Under the pieces are notes generated by a model. The model was not told the origin of the DNA, ran no database searches, and worked only from the letters and a program-made list of their open reading frames with translations. A program made the position numbers and the translations under genes. A DNA stretch of 64,000 nt from Thermus tenuipuniceus (GTDB lineage: Bacteria > Deinococcota > Deinococci > Deinococcales > Thermaceae), in the NCBI RefSeq assembly GCF_002964845.1, contig NZ_PRDA01000007.1, forward strand, positions 1-64,000. The letters are read 5' to 3'. Below are positions 51,268 to 60,109 of this stretch, piece by piece; position 1 is the first letter of the stretch, and every line of letters starts with the position of its first letter.

Positions 51268-52070
51268 AGGCGTTTTGGGAGTATCTTTTCAAGGAGTGGT
51301 TCCGCCAGGTGGGAGAAGCCCTCCTGGTGGCGTTTTTGGTCACCACCTTTGTCTTCACCACCGTGGGGGTGGTGGGGCAAAGCATGTTTCCCACCCTGCA
51401 AAACGGGGAGCGGGTTCTGGTGCCTAAGTGGGAAACGTGGTTGGTGCGCTTTGGCCTGATGGAGTGGCGAAGGGGGGAGATCGCCATCCTGAAACCTCCG
51501 GAGGGTACCCCAAACGCCACCGCCCGCTTTCCCATCCTGGGCTTTAGCTTCAGGGCCTTCTTCATCAAGCGCATCGTGGCGGTGCCCGGGGACGAGGTCT
51601 ATGTGGAGCGGGGGGTGGTGTACATCAACGGTAAGCCCCTGGACGAGAGGCACATCACCGACCGCATCGCTCCTTGGCCCGACTCTTTCCCAGGGGTATG
51701 CTACAAGGACGGGCGCATGACCCGGATCCTTACCCAGCAGGGGGATTTCCCCGTGGAGCTTCTGCCCGCCTACCTAAGGCCCCTTAAGGAGATGCTCCTG
51801 CCTCCTTCGGAGGAGGTCCTGGCCCGAAGCCGCCTGACCGAGGCCTGCGAGGTGGGAAGGATCCGCCTCAAGAAGGGGTACTACTTCGTCATGGGGGATA
51901 ACCGTACCCTGGGGGGTTCTGAGGACTCCCGCACCTTTGGACCCGTGCCCCTGCAGGCCATCGCTGGCAGGGCCAGCTTCGTGTGGTGGCCCATCTTTGT
52001 GCGGGATGAGGGAGGGCTTCGCCTGAACCTTAGAAGGCTTTCCCCGCCTTCTGCCTACCAACTGCCCTGA
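51264..52070 (+). CDS. lepB: signal peptidase I
   Basis: A 268-residue membrane protease with one N-terminal anchor (LLVAFLVTTFVFTTVGVVG). The catalytic serine is in GQSMFPTLQNGE, the catalytic lysine in FIKRIVAVPGDEVYVERG, and box E is YFVMGDNRTLGGSEDSRTFG. A cysteine-containing insert of about 60 residues sits before box E. It serves the many exported Sox, Ccm and pilus proteins. It overlaps the end of lutC on the other strand by 16 bases. Confidence 0.93.
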   Translation: MKAFWEYLFKEWFRQVGEALLVAFLVTTFVFTTVGVVGQSMFPTLQNGERVLVPKWETWLVRFGLMEWRRGEIAILKPPEGTPNATARFPILGFSFRAFFIKRIVAVPGDEVYVERGVVYINGKPLDERHITDRIAPWPDSFPGVCYKDGRMTRILTQQGDFPVELLPAYLRPLKEMLLPPSEEVLARSRLTEACEVGRIRLKKGYYFVMGDNRTLGGSEDSRTFGPVPLQAIAGRASFVWWPIFVRDEGGLRLNLRRLSPPSAYQLP

Positions 52071-52624
52071 AGCACGGCCACCACCAACCGGCCGGGGCCG
52101 TGCACCCCTTTGACCATCACCTGGCCGATGTCGGCGCTTTTGGAGGGGCCGGAGTGAAGGCCTATGGCGCTGGGAAAGGATTTTAGGTCCAAAAAGGCCT
52201 CGAGGAGGCTGGGATAAACCTTCTCTTCCTCCACCAGGACCAGGTGAACGGGGGGTAAGAGCTGGACCCTCCTGCCATCCTCCGAGGAGAGGGCCACGGT
52301 ACCCGTTTCCGCCACGGCGAAGAGGGCCCGGGAAACCCCTAAGGGGGCCTCTTCGGGAGGAAGCTCCGGCAGGAGGCGGAAGGCATCGGGTACCCCTTTG
52401 CCGTAAGCGGCCCCGGGAAGTCCCTGGGCCAGGTCGGCAAGAAGCTTCCTGGCCCCTTCCTTATCCACGAGGTGGCCTTCGGCCCCATTCTCCGCCAGGC
52501 GCTTCAGGAAAAGCTCCGCGGGGTCTTGGGCAAGGGCCGGGTGGGGATGCTCGGGGAGAAGGGCCTTGGGCATGCCCTTAAGGGCATGCCTGATGCGGCT
52601 TAGGATGCGGGATTTGGCGTCCAT
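52055..52624 (-). CDS. lutC: lactate utilisation protein LutC
   Basis: A 189-residue LUD-domain protein. The family core is visible in ALFAVAETGTVALSSEDGRR and in LHSGPSKSADIGQVMVKGVH near the end. With LutA and LutB it oxidises L-lactate to pyruvate. Third gene of lutA-lutB-lutC. Confidence 0.9.
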   Translation of the reverse strand: MDAKSRILSRIRHALKGMPKALLPEHPHPALAQDPAELFLKRLAENGAEGHLVDKEGARKLLADLAQGLPGAAYGKGVPDAFRLLPELPPEEAPLGVSRALFAVAETGTVALSSEDGRRVQLLPPVHLVLVEEEKVYPSLLEAFLDLKSFPSAIGLHSGPSKSADIGQVMVKGVHGPGRLVVAVLQGSW

Positions 52625-52628
52625 GGCC

Positions 52629-54011
52629 TTACTCCTTGAGTTCCTGCCAAAGCTGGTGGAAGGGCTTGGGGCTGGGCCGTAAGGGACCCCGTCCCTCGGT
52701 CCAGGCCTTAAGAAGGGGAAGGAGGTCCTGGGGCAGGGGAAGGCCCCTTAGGGCCTTGGAGAAGAACCGGTAGAGGCTTGGGCTTTGCATCACCTTGGAA
52801 AAGGCCTGGATGGCGCCTCTTTCCCAGGTGGGGGCGAGGCCCCGCTCCACCGCCCGCTTCCGCCAGGTGAGGAGGAGCTTGGGGATGGGGATTTTCACCG
52901 GGCAGGCCTCGTAGCAGGCCCCGCAGAGGGTGGAGGCGTAGGGAAGGGGGTAGGTGTCCTCGAGGCCCAGAAGCCCGGGGTCCAAGACCGCCCCGATGGG
53001 CCCCGAGTACACGTAGCCGTAAGGGTGCCCCCCGGTCTGGCGGTAAACGGGGCAGGCGTTGAGGCAGGCCCCGCAGCGGAGGCACCGCAAGACCTCCCAG
53101 GCCTCGGGGTCGTGGAGAAGGGTGGTGCGGCCGTGGTCCACCAGGACCACGTGGACCTCCTTAGGCCCCTCCTCTCCCTCCTTCGCCGGGCCCTGGATGA
53201 GGGAGACGTAGGTGGAAAGCCGCTGCCCCGTGGCCGCCCGGGCGGTGAGGGGGAGGAAGAGGGCCAGGTCGGCGAAGCGGGGAAGGAGCTTTTCGATCCC
53301 CACGAAGGCCACGTGCACCCTGGGGAGGCTGGTGGAAAGGCGAATGTTCCCCTCGTTCTCCATGAGGGCCAGGGTACCGGTTTCCGCCACCAGGAAGTTG
53401 GCCCCGCTGATGCCCAGGTCGGCGGTGAGGAAGGCTTCCCGCAAAACCTTCCTGGCCACGGCGGCCAGGGCCTCAGGGGAAGCGTCCAGGGGGGTGCCGA
53501 AGCGCCCATGGAAGAGCCTTTGGATGTCGGAAAGGGCCAGGTGGATGGCCGGGCCTACGATGTGGCTTGGAGGTTCCCCCAGGAGCTGGATCAGGTATTC
53601 CCCGAGGTCGGTTTCGTACACCTCCACCCCCAGGGACTCCAGAAGGGGGTTCACCCCCAACTCCTCCGTGAGCATGCTCTTGGCCTTCACCGCCCGCTTC
53701 ACCCCGTGGCGGGCCACGATCTCCCTCAGGATGCGGTGGGCTTCCTCGGGGCCTTCCGCCCAGTACACCCGGACGCCCTTTTCCTGTAGCCTCTTTTCCG
53801 CCAGCTCCAGGTAATGGTCCAGGTGGGTAAGGAGGTGGTCCTTGACCCTCCTGGCCCTTTCCCGCCAGATCTCGGCGTCGATTTCCTGGTAGGCCCTCTT
53901 GCGGTTGGCCTCAAAGTGCAGGGTGGCTCCTGTGACCGCCTCCCGCACCCCGGGGTGTTCCCTTAAGAGCCTGGCGGCTTCCTTGGGGTAGAGCTTGGCC
54001 TTAACCTGCAT
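52629..54011 (-). CDS. lutB: iron-sulfur lactate utilisation protein LutB
   Basis: A 460-residue protein: a LUD domain (about residues 60-290, with ETGTLALMENEGNIRLST) and two 4Fe-4S motifs, CLRCGACLNACPVYR (about 308-322) and CGACYEACPVKIP (about 360-372), then a helical C-terminal domain. It overlaps lutA by 11 bases and is 4 bases before lutC. Confidence 0.92.
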   Translation of the reverse strand: MQVKAKLYPKEAARLLREHPGVREAVTGATLHFEANRKRAYQEIDAEIWRERARRVKDHLLTHLDHYLELAEKRLQEKGVRVYWAEGPEEAHRILREIVARHGVKRAVKAKSMLTEELGVNPLLESLGVEVYETDLGEYLIQLLGEPPSHIVGPAIHLALSDIQRLFHGRFGTPLDASPEALAAVARKVLREAFLTADLGISGANFLVAETGTLALMENEGNIRLSTSLPRVHVAFVGIEKLLPRFADLALFLPLTARAATGQRLSTYVSLIQGPAKEGEEGPKEVHVVLVDHGRTTLLHDPEAWEVLRCLRCGACLNACPVYRQTGGHPYGYVYSGPIGAVLDPGLLGLEDTYPLPYASTLCGACYEACPVKIPIPKLLLTWRKRAVERGLAPTWERGAIQAFSKVMQSPSLYRFFSKALRGLPLPQDLLPLLKAWTEGRGPLRPSPKPFHQLWQELKE

Positions 54012-54711
54012 ACGCCTCCCATAGAAGGGTGGCCAGGGGAACCACCCGCATGTTCCTTCCCTGCTTGCCCATGCGCCCGGTTAAGTGGAGGAGGCACCCG
54101 GCGTCCGTGGAGGTGAGGGCATCCGCCTTGGGCAGGGTGGAGATCTTGCGGTCGGCCATGGCCAGGGAGACCTCGGGAAGCTTCACCGAGAAGAGCCCCC
54201 CAAAGCCGCAGCACTCCTCCGCCGCTTCCCAGGGGAGGATCTCCGCCCCGCTGTTTTTCAGGAGCAAAAGGGGTTCCTCCTTGACCCCAAGCTCCCTTAA
54301 GGCGTGGCAGCCGTGATGGTAGGCTATGGTTTTCCCCTGAAGCCCCTTCCCCAGCTCGGTCACGCCCAGCACCCTCACCAGGAACTGGGATAGCTCGTAG
54401 GTCTTCTCCGAAAGCCTAAGGGCTTCCTCGTCCCCAGGAAGAAGCTCGAGGTAGTGGTTTTTCACCATGCTGGCGCAGCTTCCCGAGGGCAGGACCACGT
54501 ACTCAGCCTCTTGGAAGATGCCTAGGGTTCGCCGGGCCAGGGACCGGGCCTCGTTCCAGTAGCCGGCGTTGAAGGCGGGCTGGCCGCAGCAGGTCTGCTC
54601 CTGGGGGAAGTCCACCTCCACCCCCAGGGCCCGAAGAAGCCGGACAGTGGCCATCCCCGCTTCCGCATAGAACTGGTCGGCCAGGCAGGTGACGAAGAGG
54701 GCTACCCGCAT
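54001..54711 (-). CDS. lutA: lactate utilisation protein LutA
   Basis: A 236-residue protein with two CCG domains. The motifs are QTCCGQPAFNAGYWNEA (about residue 40) and EECCGFGGLFSVKLPEVS (about residue 162), which bind an unusual cluster or heterodisulfide-type site. A TATAGG/TAGTAT box immediately upstream suggests a leaderless start. First gene of the lut operon; the promoter is divergent from gltB. Confidence 0.92.
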   Translation of the reverse strand: MRVALFVTCLADQFYAEAGMATVRLLRALGVEVDFPQEQTCCGQPAFNAGYWNEARSLARRTLGIFQEAEYVVLPSGSCASMVKNHYLELLPGDEEALRLSEKTYELSQFLVRVLGVTELGKGLQGKTIAYHHGCHALRELGVKEEPLLLLKNSGAEILPWEAAEECCGFGGLFSVKLPEVSLAMADRKISTLPKADALTSTDAGCLLHLTGRMGKQGRNMRVVPLATLLWEAYAG

Positions 54712-54779
54712 TTGCCCCTATACTAACGGCTTGGCTGGGCCAGGGGGGTTTGACCGCCCGCGGGGGTTGGAACAACGCC

Positions 54780-54808
54780 TTGACCCTACCCCCCCGGGGG
54801 TGTATAAT
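54780..54808 (+). promoter_or_regulatory. gltB promoter with palindromic spacer
   Basis: TTGACC (-35, 54780-54785), 17-base spacer and perfect TATAAT (54803-54808). The spacer contains the palindrome CCCCCGGGGG (54791-54800). A similar block begins exactly 30 bases upstream (TTGACC at 54750 followed by GCCCGCGGGGG), which could be a paired operator for nitrogen control. Confidence 0.75.
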
Positions 54809-54871
54809 CCCGGGAACGACGCGCATACCTTTGCCTAAACCAAACCCCAAGCGTAAAGAAGGAGCCCCAAG

Positions 54872-57800
54872 ATGACCTGGAAGGAAGCCTACCCGGATAT
54901 CCCCTTAGGCCAGGATGCCTGCGGCATCATCGCCATGGCGGAGAAAAGCGGCAAGCCCTCCCACCGGATCGTGCGGAGGACCCTGGAAAGCCTTTACCGC
55001 ATGGCCCACCGGGCAGGGGCCATCCGGGGAGAAGGGGATGGAACAGGCATCCAGACCGATATCCCCCGGGAGCTATGGGCCCGCTTCCTGGAGGAGGCGG
55101 GGCTCGGGCCGGAGCTGGCCTTTAACCCTCGCTTCTTCGTGGGGCACTTTTTCCTGCCCAAAAGCGAGGAGGGGCGCCTCGAGGAGTTCTACGAGCTCCT
55201 GAGGCGGGAGGGCCAGCCGCTTGGGGTGCGCCCGGTCCTCTTCCGCCGGGGGGAGGTGGTGAGCGAGGTCCTGGGCCCCGTGGGCCGTCGCACGGAGCCC
55301 ATCTTCCTCCAGGTGGCGGGGCTCAGCCCCGATGGGGACGGTCCCCTGTGGGAGCTGGGCCTGAGGCTCGAGGCCAGCTTCCCCGTTCACGTGGTCTCCC
55401 TCTCCACCTACAGCGTGGTCTACAAGGTGCGGGGGGCGGCGGAGCTTCTAAAGCGCTACTACCCCGAGCTTTCCCGGCCCGAGTTCAAAAGCGCCATCGC
55501 CCTTGGCCACAACCGTTACTCCACCAACACCCTCTCCACCTTTGAGCAGGTCCAGCCCTTTGGGCTTATTGGCCACAACGGGGAGATCAACACCATTGAG
55601 CGCCTCAGGCGGGAGCTGGACTTCCTGGGCATCCCCCGCACCGGGGGCTCGGACTCCCAGGACCTAAACCGCATGCTGGAGGGGCTCATCTACCGCTACG
55701 GGCTTTCCCTGCCCGAGGCCATGGACCTGGTCTTTCCCCCTGTCCTGGGGGAGGTGAAGGGCCTGGCCCCTGAGCTCCAGGACCTTTACCTGGCCCTGCG
55801 CCAGCGCTTTGGCCCCTTGGCCCAGGGGCCCGCCGCCATCGTGAGCCGCCACCGGGACGAGGCGGTCTTCGCCACCGATGCCATGGGCCTGAGGCCCCTT
55901 TGGCAGTTTGAAACCCCCTACGAGGTTGTCTTCTCCTCGGAAAGGGGGGTTTTCAACGCCGAGGAGTTTGTCGGTGAACCCAAGCCCCTGGCCCCCGGGG
56001 AAAAGGTGTATCTGCGCCTCACCCCGGAAGGGCCCAAGGTCTATCCCTTCGACCGGTACCAGCGCCTGGTGCTGGAGCGGATCGCCGCCCGCACCCCGGT
56101 GGCGGGGTACCGGGTGCACCTTTCGGGGCCCATCCGCCAGGCCCCACCCCCGGTGGCCGGGGGGAGCGAACCCCAGGTGGAGGAAAGGCCTGCCCCTTCT
56201 CCCTTGGGCCTGGAGCGAGCCTTCGGCTGGGACCGGTGGGATGGAGCTTACCTCGAGGCCCTGGCCAAGACCGGCAACGAGCCCATCGGCTCCCTGGGCT
56301 ACGACGGTCCCCTGGCCGCCTTGAACCCAGAGAAGCCCAACCTCGCCGAGTTCTTCAAGGAGACCGTGGCGGTGGTGACCAACCCGGCCATCGACCGGGA
56401 GCGGGAAATCGAGCACTTCTCCACCCGCACCCTCCTGGGCCGGCGCCCTCTTCCCGACGGACGGGGTGGGGGCAAGGTGGAGGAGCTTCTTTTGCCCATC
56501 GTCTTGGAGGAGGACCAGGGCCTTGCGGAAAGCTTCGGCACCCTGACCCTAAGAGAGGTGAGGTCCCGCTTCAAGACCGCCACCCTCGTGCCCCAGTTCG
56601 GTGTGGAGGAGGGGCTTCTTCTTGGGCTTAAGCGCCTGGAGGAGGAGGCGGTTAAGGCGGTGGAGGAAGGGGCCGAGGTCCTCATCCTCTCCGACTGGGA
56701 GGCCTTCCAGGGTGGGATCTGGATCGATATCGGCCTGGCGGTGGCGGCGGTGAACCGGGCCCTCATGCAGCGGGATGCCGAGGGGATTGCCCTGAGGAGG
56801 CGCACCTCCATCCTGGTGCACTCCGGAGGGGTGAGGAATCTGCACGACGTGGCCTTCCTCCTGGGTCTGGGGGCGGAGGCGGTGGCCCCCTGGCTTCTTG
56901 AGGAGAAGGCCCGGGCCCTGGAGGGGAGGAAGGGGGTGGCGGGTGTCCTCGAGGCCCTGCGCAAGGGTCTGGAGAAGGTCATCTCCACCATGGGCATCCA
57001 CGAGCTTCGGGGTTACGGCAAAATCTTCAGCGCCATCGGCCTCAAGCCGGAGCTGGCCGACTACTTCGGCACCCGGAACTTCCTGGGCTCTGATACGGGG
57101 GGCTACGGTTTCTTGGAGCTGGAGCGGACCCTCTTGGAGCGGGAGGGCTTCTTCCGGGCGGAGAAGGTCATGCCCGCCAAGGACTTCCGCTTCAACCCCA
57201 GGATCTACAAGGCGGCCCAGGAGGTGGCAAGCGGCCAGGCTCCCTATAGCCACTTCCAGGAAAAGGTGCGCTCCCTGGAGCGGGAAAGCCCGGTGGCGGC
57301 GAGGCAGCTATTGGAGGTGCGCTTCCCCGAAAGGAGCGAGGTTTCCCCCGAGGAGGTGGACCTCTCCGTGGGGGGCCACTCCTTGCCCTTTGTCATCAGC
57401 GCCATGAGCTTCGGGTCCCAGGGGGAGGCCTCCTTCCGCGCCTACGTGGAGGCGGCCAAGCGCCTCAACATGCTGTGCATCAACGGGGAAGGTGGGGAGA
57501 TCCCCGATATGCTGGGCAAGTACACCCACTGGCGCGGCCAGCAGGTGGCCTCGGGCCGGTTTGGCGTCCACGCCTACATGCTGAACTCCGCCACGGTCAT
57601 CGAGATCAAGATCGGCCAGGGGGCCAAGCCGGGGGAGGGAGGGCACCTGCCGGGGAAGAAGGTTTCCGCCAAGGTGGCCGCCGCCCGCAACGCCGTGCCC
57701 GGGGTGGACCTCATCAGCCCCTCCAACAACCACGACCTCTACTCCATCGAGGACCTGGCCCAGCTCATCGAAGAGCTGAAGACGGTGAACCCCAAGGCCC

Positions 57801-59350
57801 TGGTTTCCGTGAAGGTGCCCGTCATCCCCGGGATCGGCACCATCGCCGTGGGGATCGCCAAGGCGGGGGCGGATGTCATCACCCTCTCGGGGTTCGAGGG
57901 GGGGACGGGGGCGGCCAGGCTCCATGCCCTCAAGTACGCGGGGCTTCCCGTGGAGATCGGGGTGCGGCGGGCCCACCGGGCTTTAGTGCGGGCTGGGCTT
58001 CGCGACCGGGTGGAGATCTGGGCTGACGGCGGCCTCAAGACCGCTTACGACGTGCTCCGCATGGTCCTTCTGGGAGCGGACCGGGTGGGCATGGCCACCA
58101 TGGCCATGGTGGCCATCGGCTGCACCATCTGCCGGGGATGCCAGCTGGATACCTGCCACGTGGGCATCACCACCCAGATCGAGACCCTGGAGGAGGCTTT
58201 GGCCCACGGGCTGAAGCGCTTCGTGCCCCAGGACCTGGACCGGGCGGTGGAGCACCTCACCCGTTTCTTTGAGGCCAAGGGGGAGGCCCTGCGTGAGCTG
58301 GTGGCCGCCTTGGGGGCCCGCTCCCTTCGGGAACTGAGGGGACGGGTGGACCTCCTCTACCAGCGGGACCACCTGGAGGAGCTGGACCTCTCCTACTTCT
58401 TCCTGCCCGTGGAGGAGCCCGAGTGGCTCCAGGACACCTCGGCCCATGTGCTCAGGAAACCCTTGAACCAGCTCACCCGCACCATCACCGAGGTGGTGAT
58501 GGGGGCTTATGGGGAGGGAAGCCGAAAGCTGGTCTTCCAGGAGGGGCCGGTGAACTCCACCGACCGGGCCCTGGGCGCCCACCTGGCGGGGGAGATCGCC
58601 AGGAGGCGCCTTTACGGCAAGGGCTTCGACGCTGAGGTGGAGCTCCGGTTTGACGCGGGAAGCGTGGCCGGGAATGGCCTGGCGGCCTTTAACCTCGAGG
58701 GCATGAGGGTGGTAGTAGAAGGCGGCGCCCAGGACGGGGTGGCCAAGAGCGCCTTTGGGGGCACCGTGGCCATCCTCAAGGGCCGCAATCCCTACGGGGC
58801 CTATGTGGATGGCTCCGTGGGCAAGAGCTTCGCCTATGGGGCCATCGGGGGCCTCCTCATCGTGGAGGGAATGGCCGATAGCCGCTTCGGCATCCGCCTT
58901 TCCGGGGCAGATGTGGTTCTGGGCGGGGAGCCTGAGCGCCCCCTTAGGGACGACCTCGGTAACCTGGCCGCCCGGGCTCAGGCCAAGGGGTTCGCCTTTG
59001 AGTACATGACCCGGGGGCGCGCCTTGGTCCTGGGGGACCCCGGGCCCTGGATCTGCTCGGGCATGACCGGGGGGCGGGTCTACCTGCGCCACTGGCCGGA
59101 GATGGGCCTTACGGAGGAGGCCATGAAGCGCCGCCTGGCCAAGGGGGCCAAGGTGGCGGTGAAGCCCCTGGACCTGAGGGGGGTGGAGGATGTGCGGGAG
59201 CTCCTTTCCGCCTACATCCGCGTCCTTCGGGAGGCCAAGCGGGAGGAAAAGGCGAGCCGGCTGGAGAAGCTTTTGGAGGACCCCGCCCAGCACTTCCGCA
59301 TGGTGGAACCCGTGAGCCAGCAGGTGGAGCAGGGGGTGAGCACCGAGTAA
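54872..59350 (+). CDS. gltB: glutamate synthase large subunit
   Basis: A 1492-residue enzyme that makes glutamate from glutamine and 2-oxoglutarate. The N-terminal amidotransferase domain has its catalytic cysteine in DACGIIAMAEK at residue 17, implying removal of 16 residues. The FMN synthase domain spans about 830-1200 (VISAMSFGSQGEASFRAYVE, ISPSNNHDLYSIEDLAQLIE, TLSGFEGGTGAARLHALKYA). The 3Fe-4S ligands are in CTICRGCQLDTCHVG (C-x5-C-x4-C, about 1083-1094). The C-terminal beta-helix domain contains GNGLAAFNLEGMRVVVEGGA. No gltD is adjacent, so electrons may come from ferredoxin or a distant GltD. The leader has AAGGAGCC. Confidence 0.95.
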   Translation: MTWKEAYPDIPLGQDACGIIAMAEKSGKPSHRIVRRTLESLYRMAHRAGAIRGEGDGTGIQTDIPRELWARFLEEAGLGPELAFNPRFFVGHFFLPKSEEGRLEEFYELLRREGQPLGVRPVLFRRGEVVSEVLGPVGRRTEPIFLQVAGLSPDGDGPLWELGLRLEASFPVHVVSLSTYSVVYKVRGAAELLKRYYPELSRPEFKSAIALGHNRYSTNTLSTFEQVQPFGLIGHNGEINTIERLRRELDFLGIPRTGGSDSQDLNRMLEGLIYRYGLSLPEAMDLVFPPVLGEVKGLAPELQDLYLALRQRFGPLAQGPAAIVSRHRDEAVFATDAMGLRPLWQFETPYEVVFSSERGVFNAEEFVGEPKPLAPGEKVYLRLTPEGPKVYPFDRYQRLVLERIAARTPVAGYRVHLSGPIRQAPPPVAGGSEPQVEERPAPSPLGLERAFGWDRWDGAYLEALAKTGNEPIGSLGYDGPLAALNPEKPNLAEFFKETVAVVTNPAIDREREIEHFSTRTLLGRRPLPDGRGGGKVEELLLPIVLEEDQGLAESFGTLTLREVRSRFKTATLVPQFGVEEGLLLGLKRLEEEAVKAVEEGAEVLILSDWEAFQGGIWIDIGLAVAAVNRALMQRDAEGIALRRRTSILVHSGGVRNLHDVAFLLGLGAEAVAPWLLEEKARALEGRKGVAGVLEALRKGLEKVISTMGIHELRGYGKIFSAIGLKPELADYFGTRNFLGSDTGGYGFLELERTLLEREGFFRAEKVMPAKDFRFNPRIYKAAQEVASGQAPYSHFQEKVRSLERESPVAARQLLEVRFPERSEVSPEEVDLSVGGHSLPFVISAMSFGSQGEASFRAYVEAAKRLNMLCINGEGGEIPDMLGKYTHWRGQQVASGRFGVHAYMLNSATVIEIKIGQGAKPGEGGHLPGKKVSAKVAAARNAVPGVDLISPSNNHDLYSIEDLAQLIEELKTVNPKALVSVKVPVIPGIGTIAVGIAKAGADVITLSGFEGGTGAARLHALKYAGLPVEIGVRRAHRALVRAGLRDRVEIWADGGLKTAYDVLRMVLLGADRVGMATMAMVAIGCTICRGCQLDTCHVGITTQIETLEEALAHGLKRFVPQDLDRAVEHLTRFFEAKGEALRELVAALGARSLRELRGRVDLLYQRDHLEELDLSYFFLPVEEPEWLQDTSAHVLRKPLNQLTRTITEVVMGAYGEGSRKLVFQEGPVNSTDRALGAHLAGEIARRRLYGKGFDAEVELRFDAGSVAGNGLAAFNLEGMRVVVEGGAQDGVAKSAFGGTVAILKGRNPYGAYVDGSVGKSFAYGAIGGLLIVEGMADSRFGIRLSGADVVLGGEPERPLRDDLGNLAARAQAKGFAFEYMTRGRALVLGDPGPWICSGMTGGRVYLRHWPEMGLTEEAMKRRLAKGAKVAVKPLDLRGVEDVRELLSAYIRVLREAKREEKASRLEKLLEDPAQHFRMVEPVSQQVEQGVSTE

Positions 59351-59508
59351 TACCACCCCACGCGGAGACCGTCCGGATCCTGGTAAATGAGTGGGGTAGG
59401 GCCTTGGGTGGGGGAGGGAAGGGCTCAGCGTAAAAGGGTATAAGGCGCTTCCTGCCCCAGGGTGTGCTTGCGTAGACGGCGCGGGGGGTTCCAGGGTACA
59501 TTTGTCCT

Positions 59509-60093
59509 GTGGACCCGGGCAAACTCCTCGATCTTCTCAAGCGGCGCACCGGTTTTACCGAGGCCCACGCTGCCCTCCTGCGGGAGCTGGGCCAGGTAAT
59601 GGTTCCCATCGCCCCCGAGGTGGCCCTAGCCTTCTACGACTACCTGGGGCGGGATCCGGAGCTGGCGGAGATCCTCCACGCGGTGCCCGGCAGGGTGGAA
59701 AGGCTTTACGGAACCTTTGCCCGCTGGTACGGGGAGCTTTTCTCGGGCACCTACGACCGTGCCTACGCGGAAGGGCGTAGGCGCATTGGGCTGGTGCACG
59801 CCAGGCTCGGCATCGGCCCCCGGGCCATGATCCCCGCCATGGGGATTGTGCAGGAGCTTTCCCTCGAGCACCTGCGCACCGCCCTCCGTGGCCCGGAGGT
59901 CTACGGCGCGGTGGAGGCTTTTGAGAAGATCGTTGCCATAGAGATCGCCCTTGTTGAGGAGAGTTACCTCGAGGCCCTGTCCCTGGGCCTTGCCCTGGGC
60001 CACCGGGACCTCCGGCGGGCGCTTTCCGAAGGGGCGGCGGCCCTGCTTGCACCCCCCCATCTGGGCACAGGCCAGGGGGGAGGCCCGGGATGA
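59509..60093 (+). CDS. stand-alone protoglobin / globin-sensor domain protein
   Basis: A 194-residue heme protein of the protoglobin or globin-coupled-sensor class. Typical elements are VALAFYDYLGRDPELAEIL, RLYGTFARWYGELFSGTYD, the proximal histidine in RRRIGLVHARLGIGPR, and AMGIVQELSLEHLR. No output domain is attached, so it may bind O2, NO or CO as a single domain or act on another protein. GTG 59509 lies 6 bases after TACATT (59497-59502), probably leaderless. Confidence 0.82.
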   Translation: MDPGKLLDLLKRRTGFTEAHAALLRELGQVMVPIAPEVALAFYDYLGRDPELAEILHAVPGRVERLYGTFARWYGELFSGTYDRAYAEGRRRIGLVHARLGIGPRAMIPAMGIVQELSLEHLRTALRGPEVYGAVEAFEKIVAIEIALVEESYLEALSLGLALGHRDLRRALSEGAAALLAPPHLGTGQGGGPG

Positions 60094-60109
60094 ACCCCAC
60101 CAACCTTCC

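Noticed and set aside
59351-59508. A terminator or small gene between gltB and the protoglobin
   Set aside because: Only a weak CCCCAC/GTGGGG pairing and no T-run; no ORF with a ribosome site. Nothing is claimed beyond the protoglobin -10 box.
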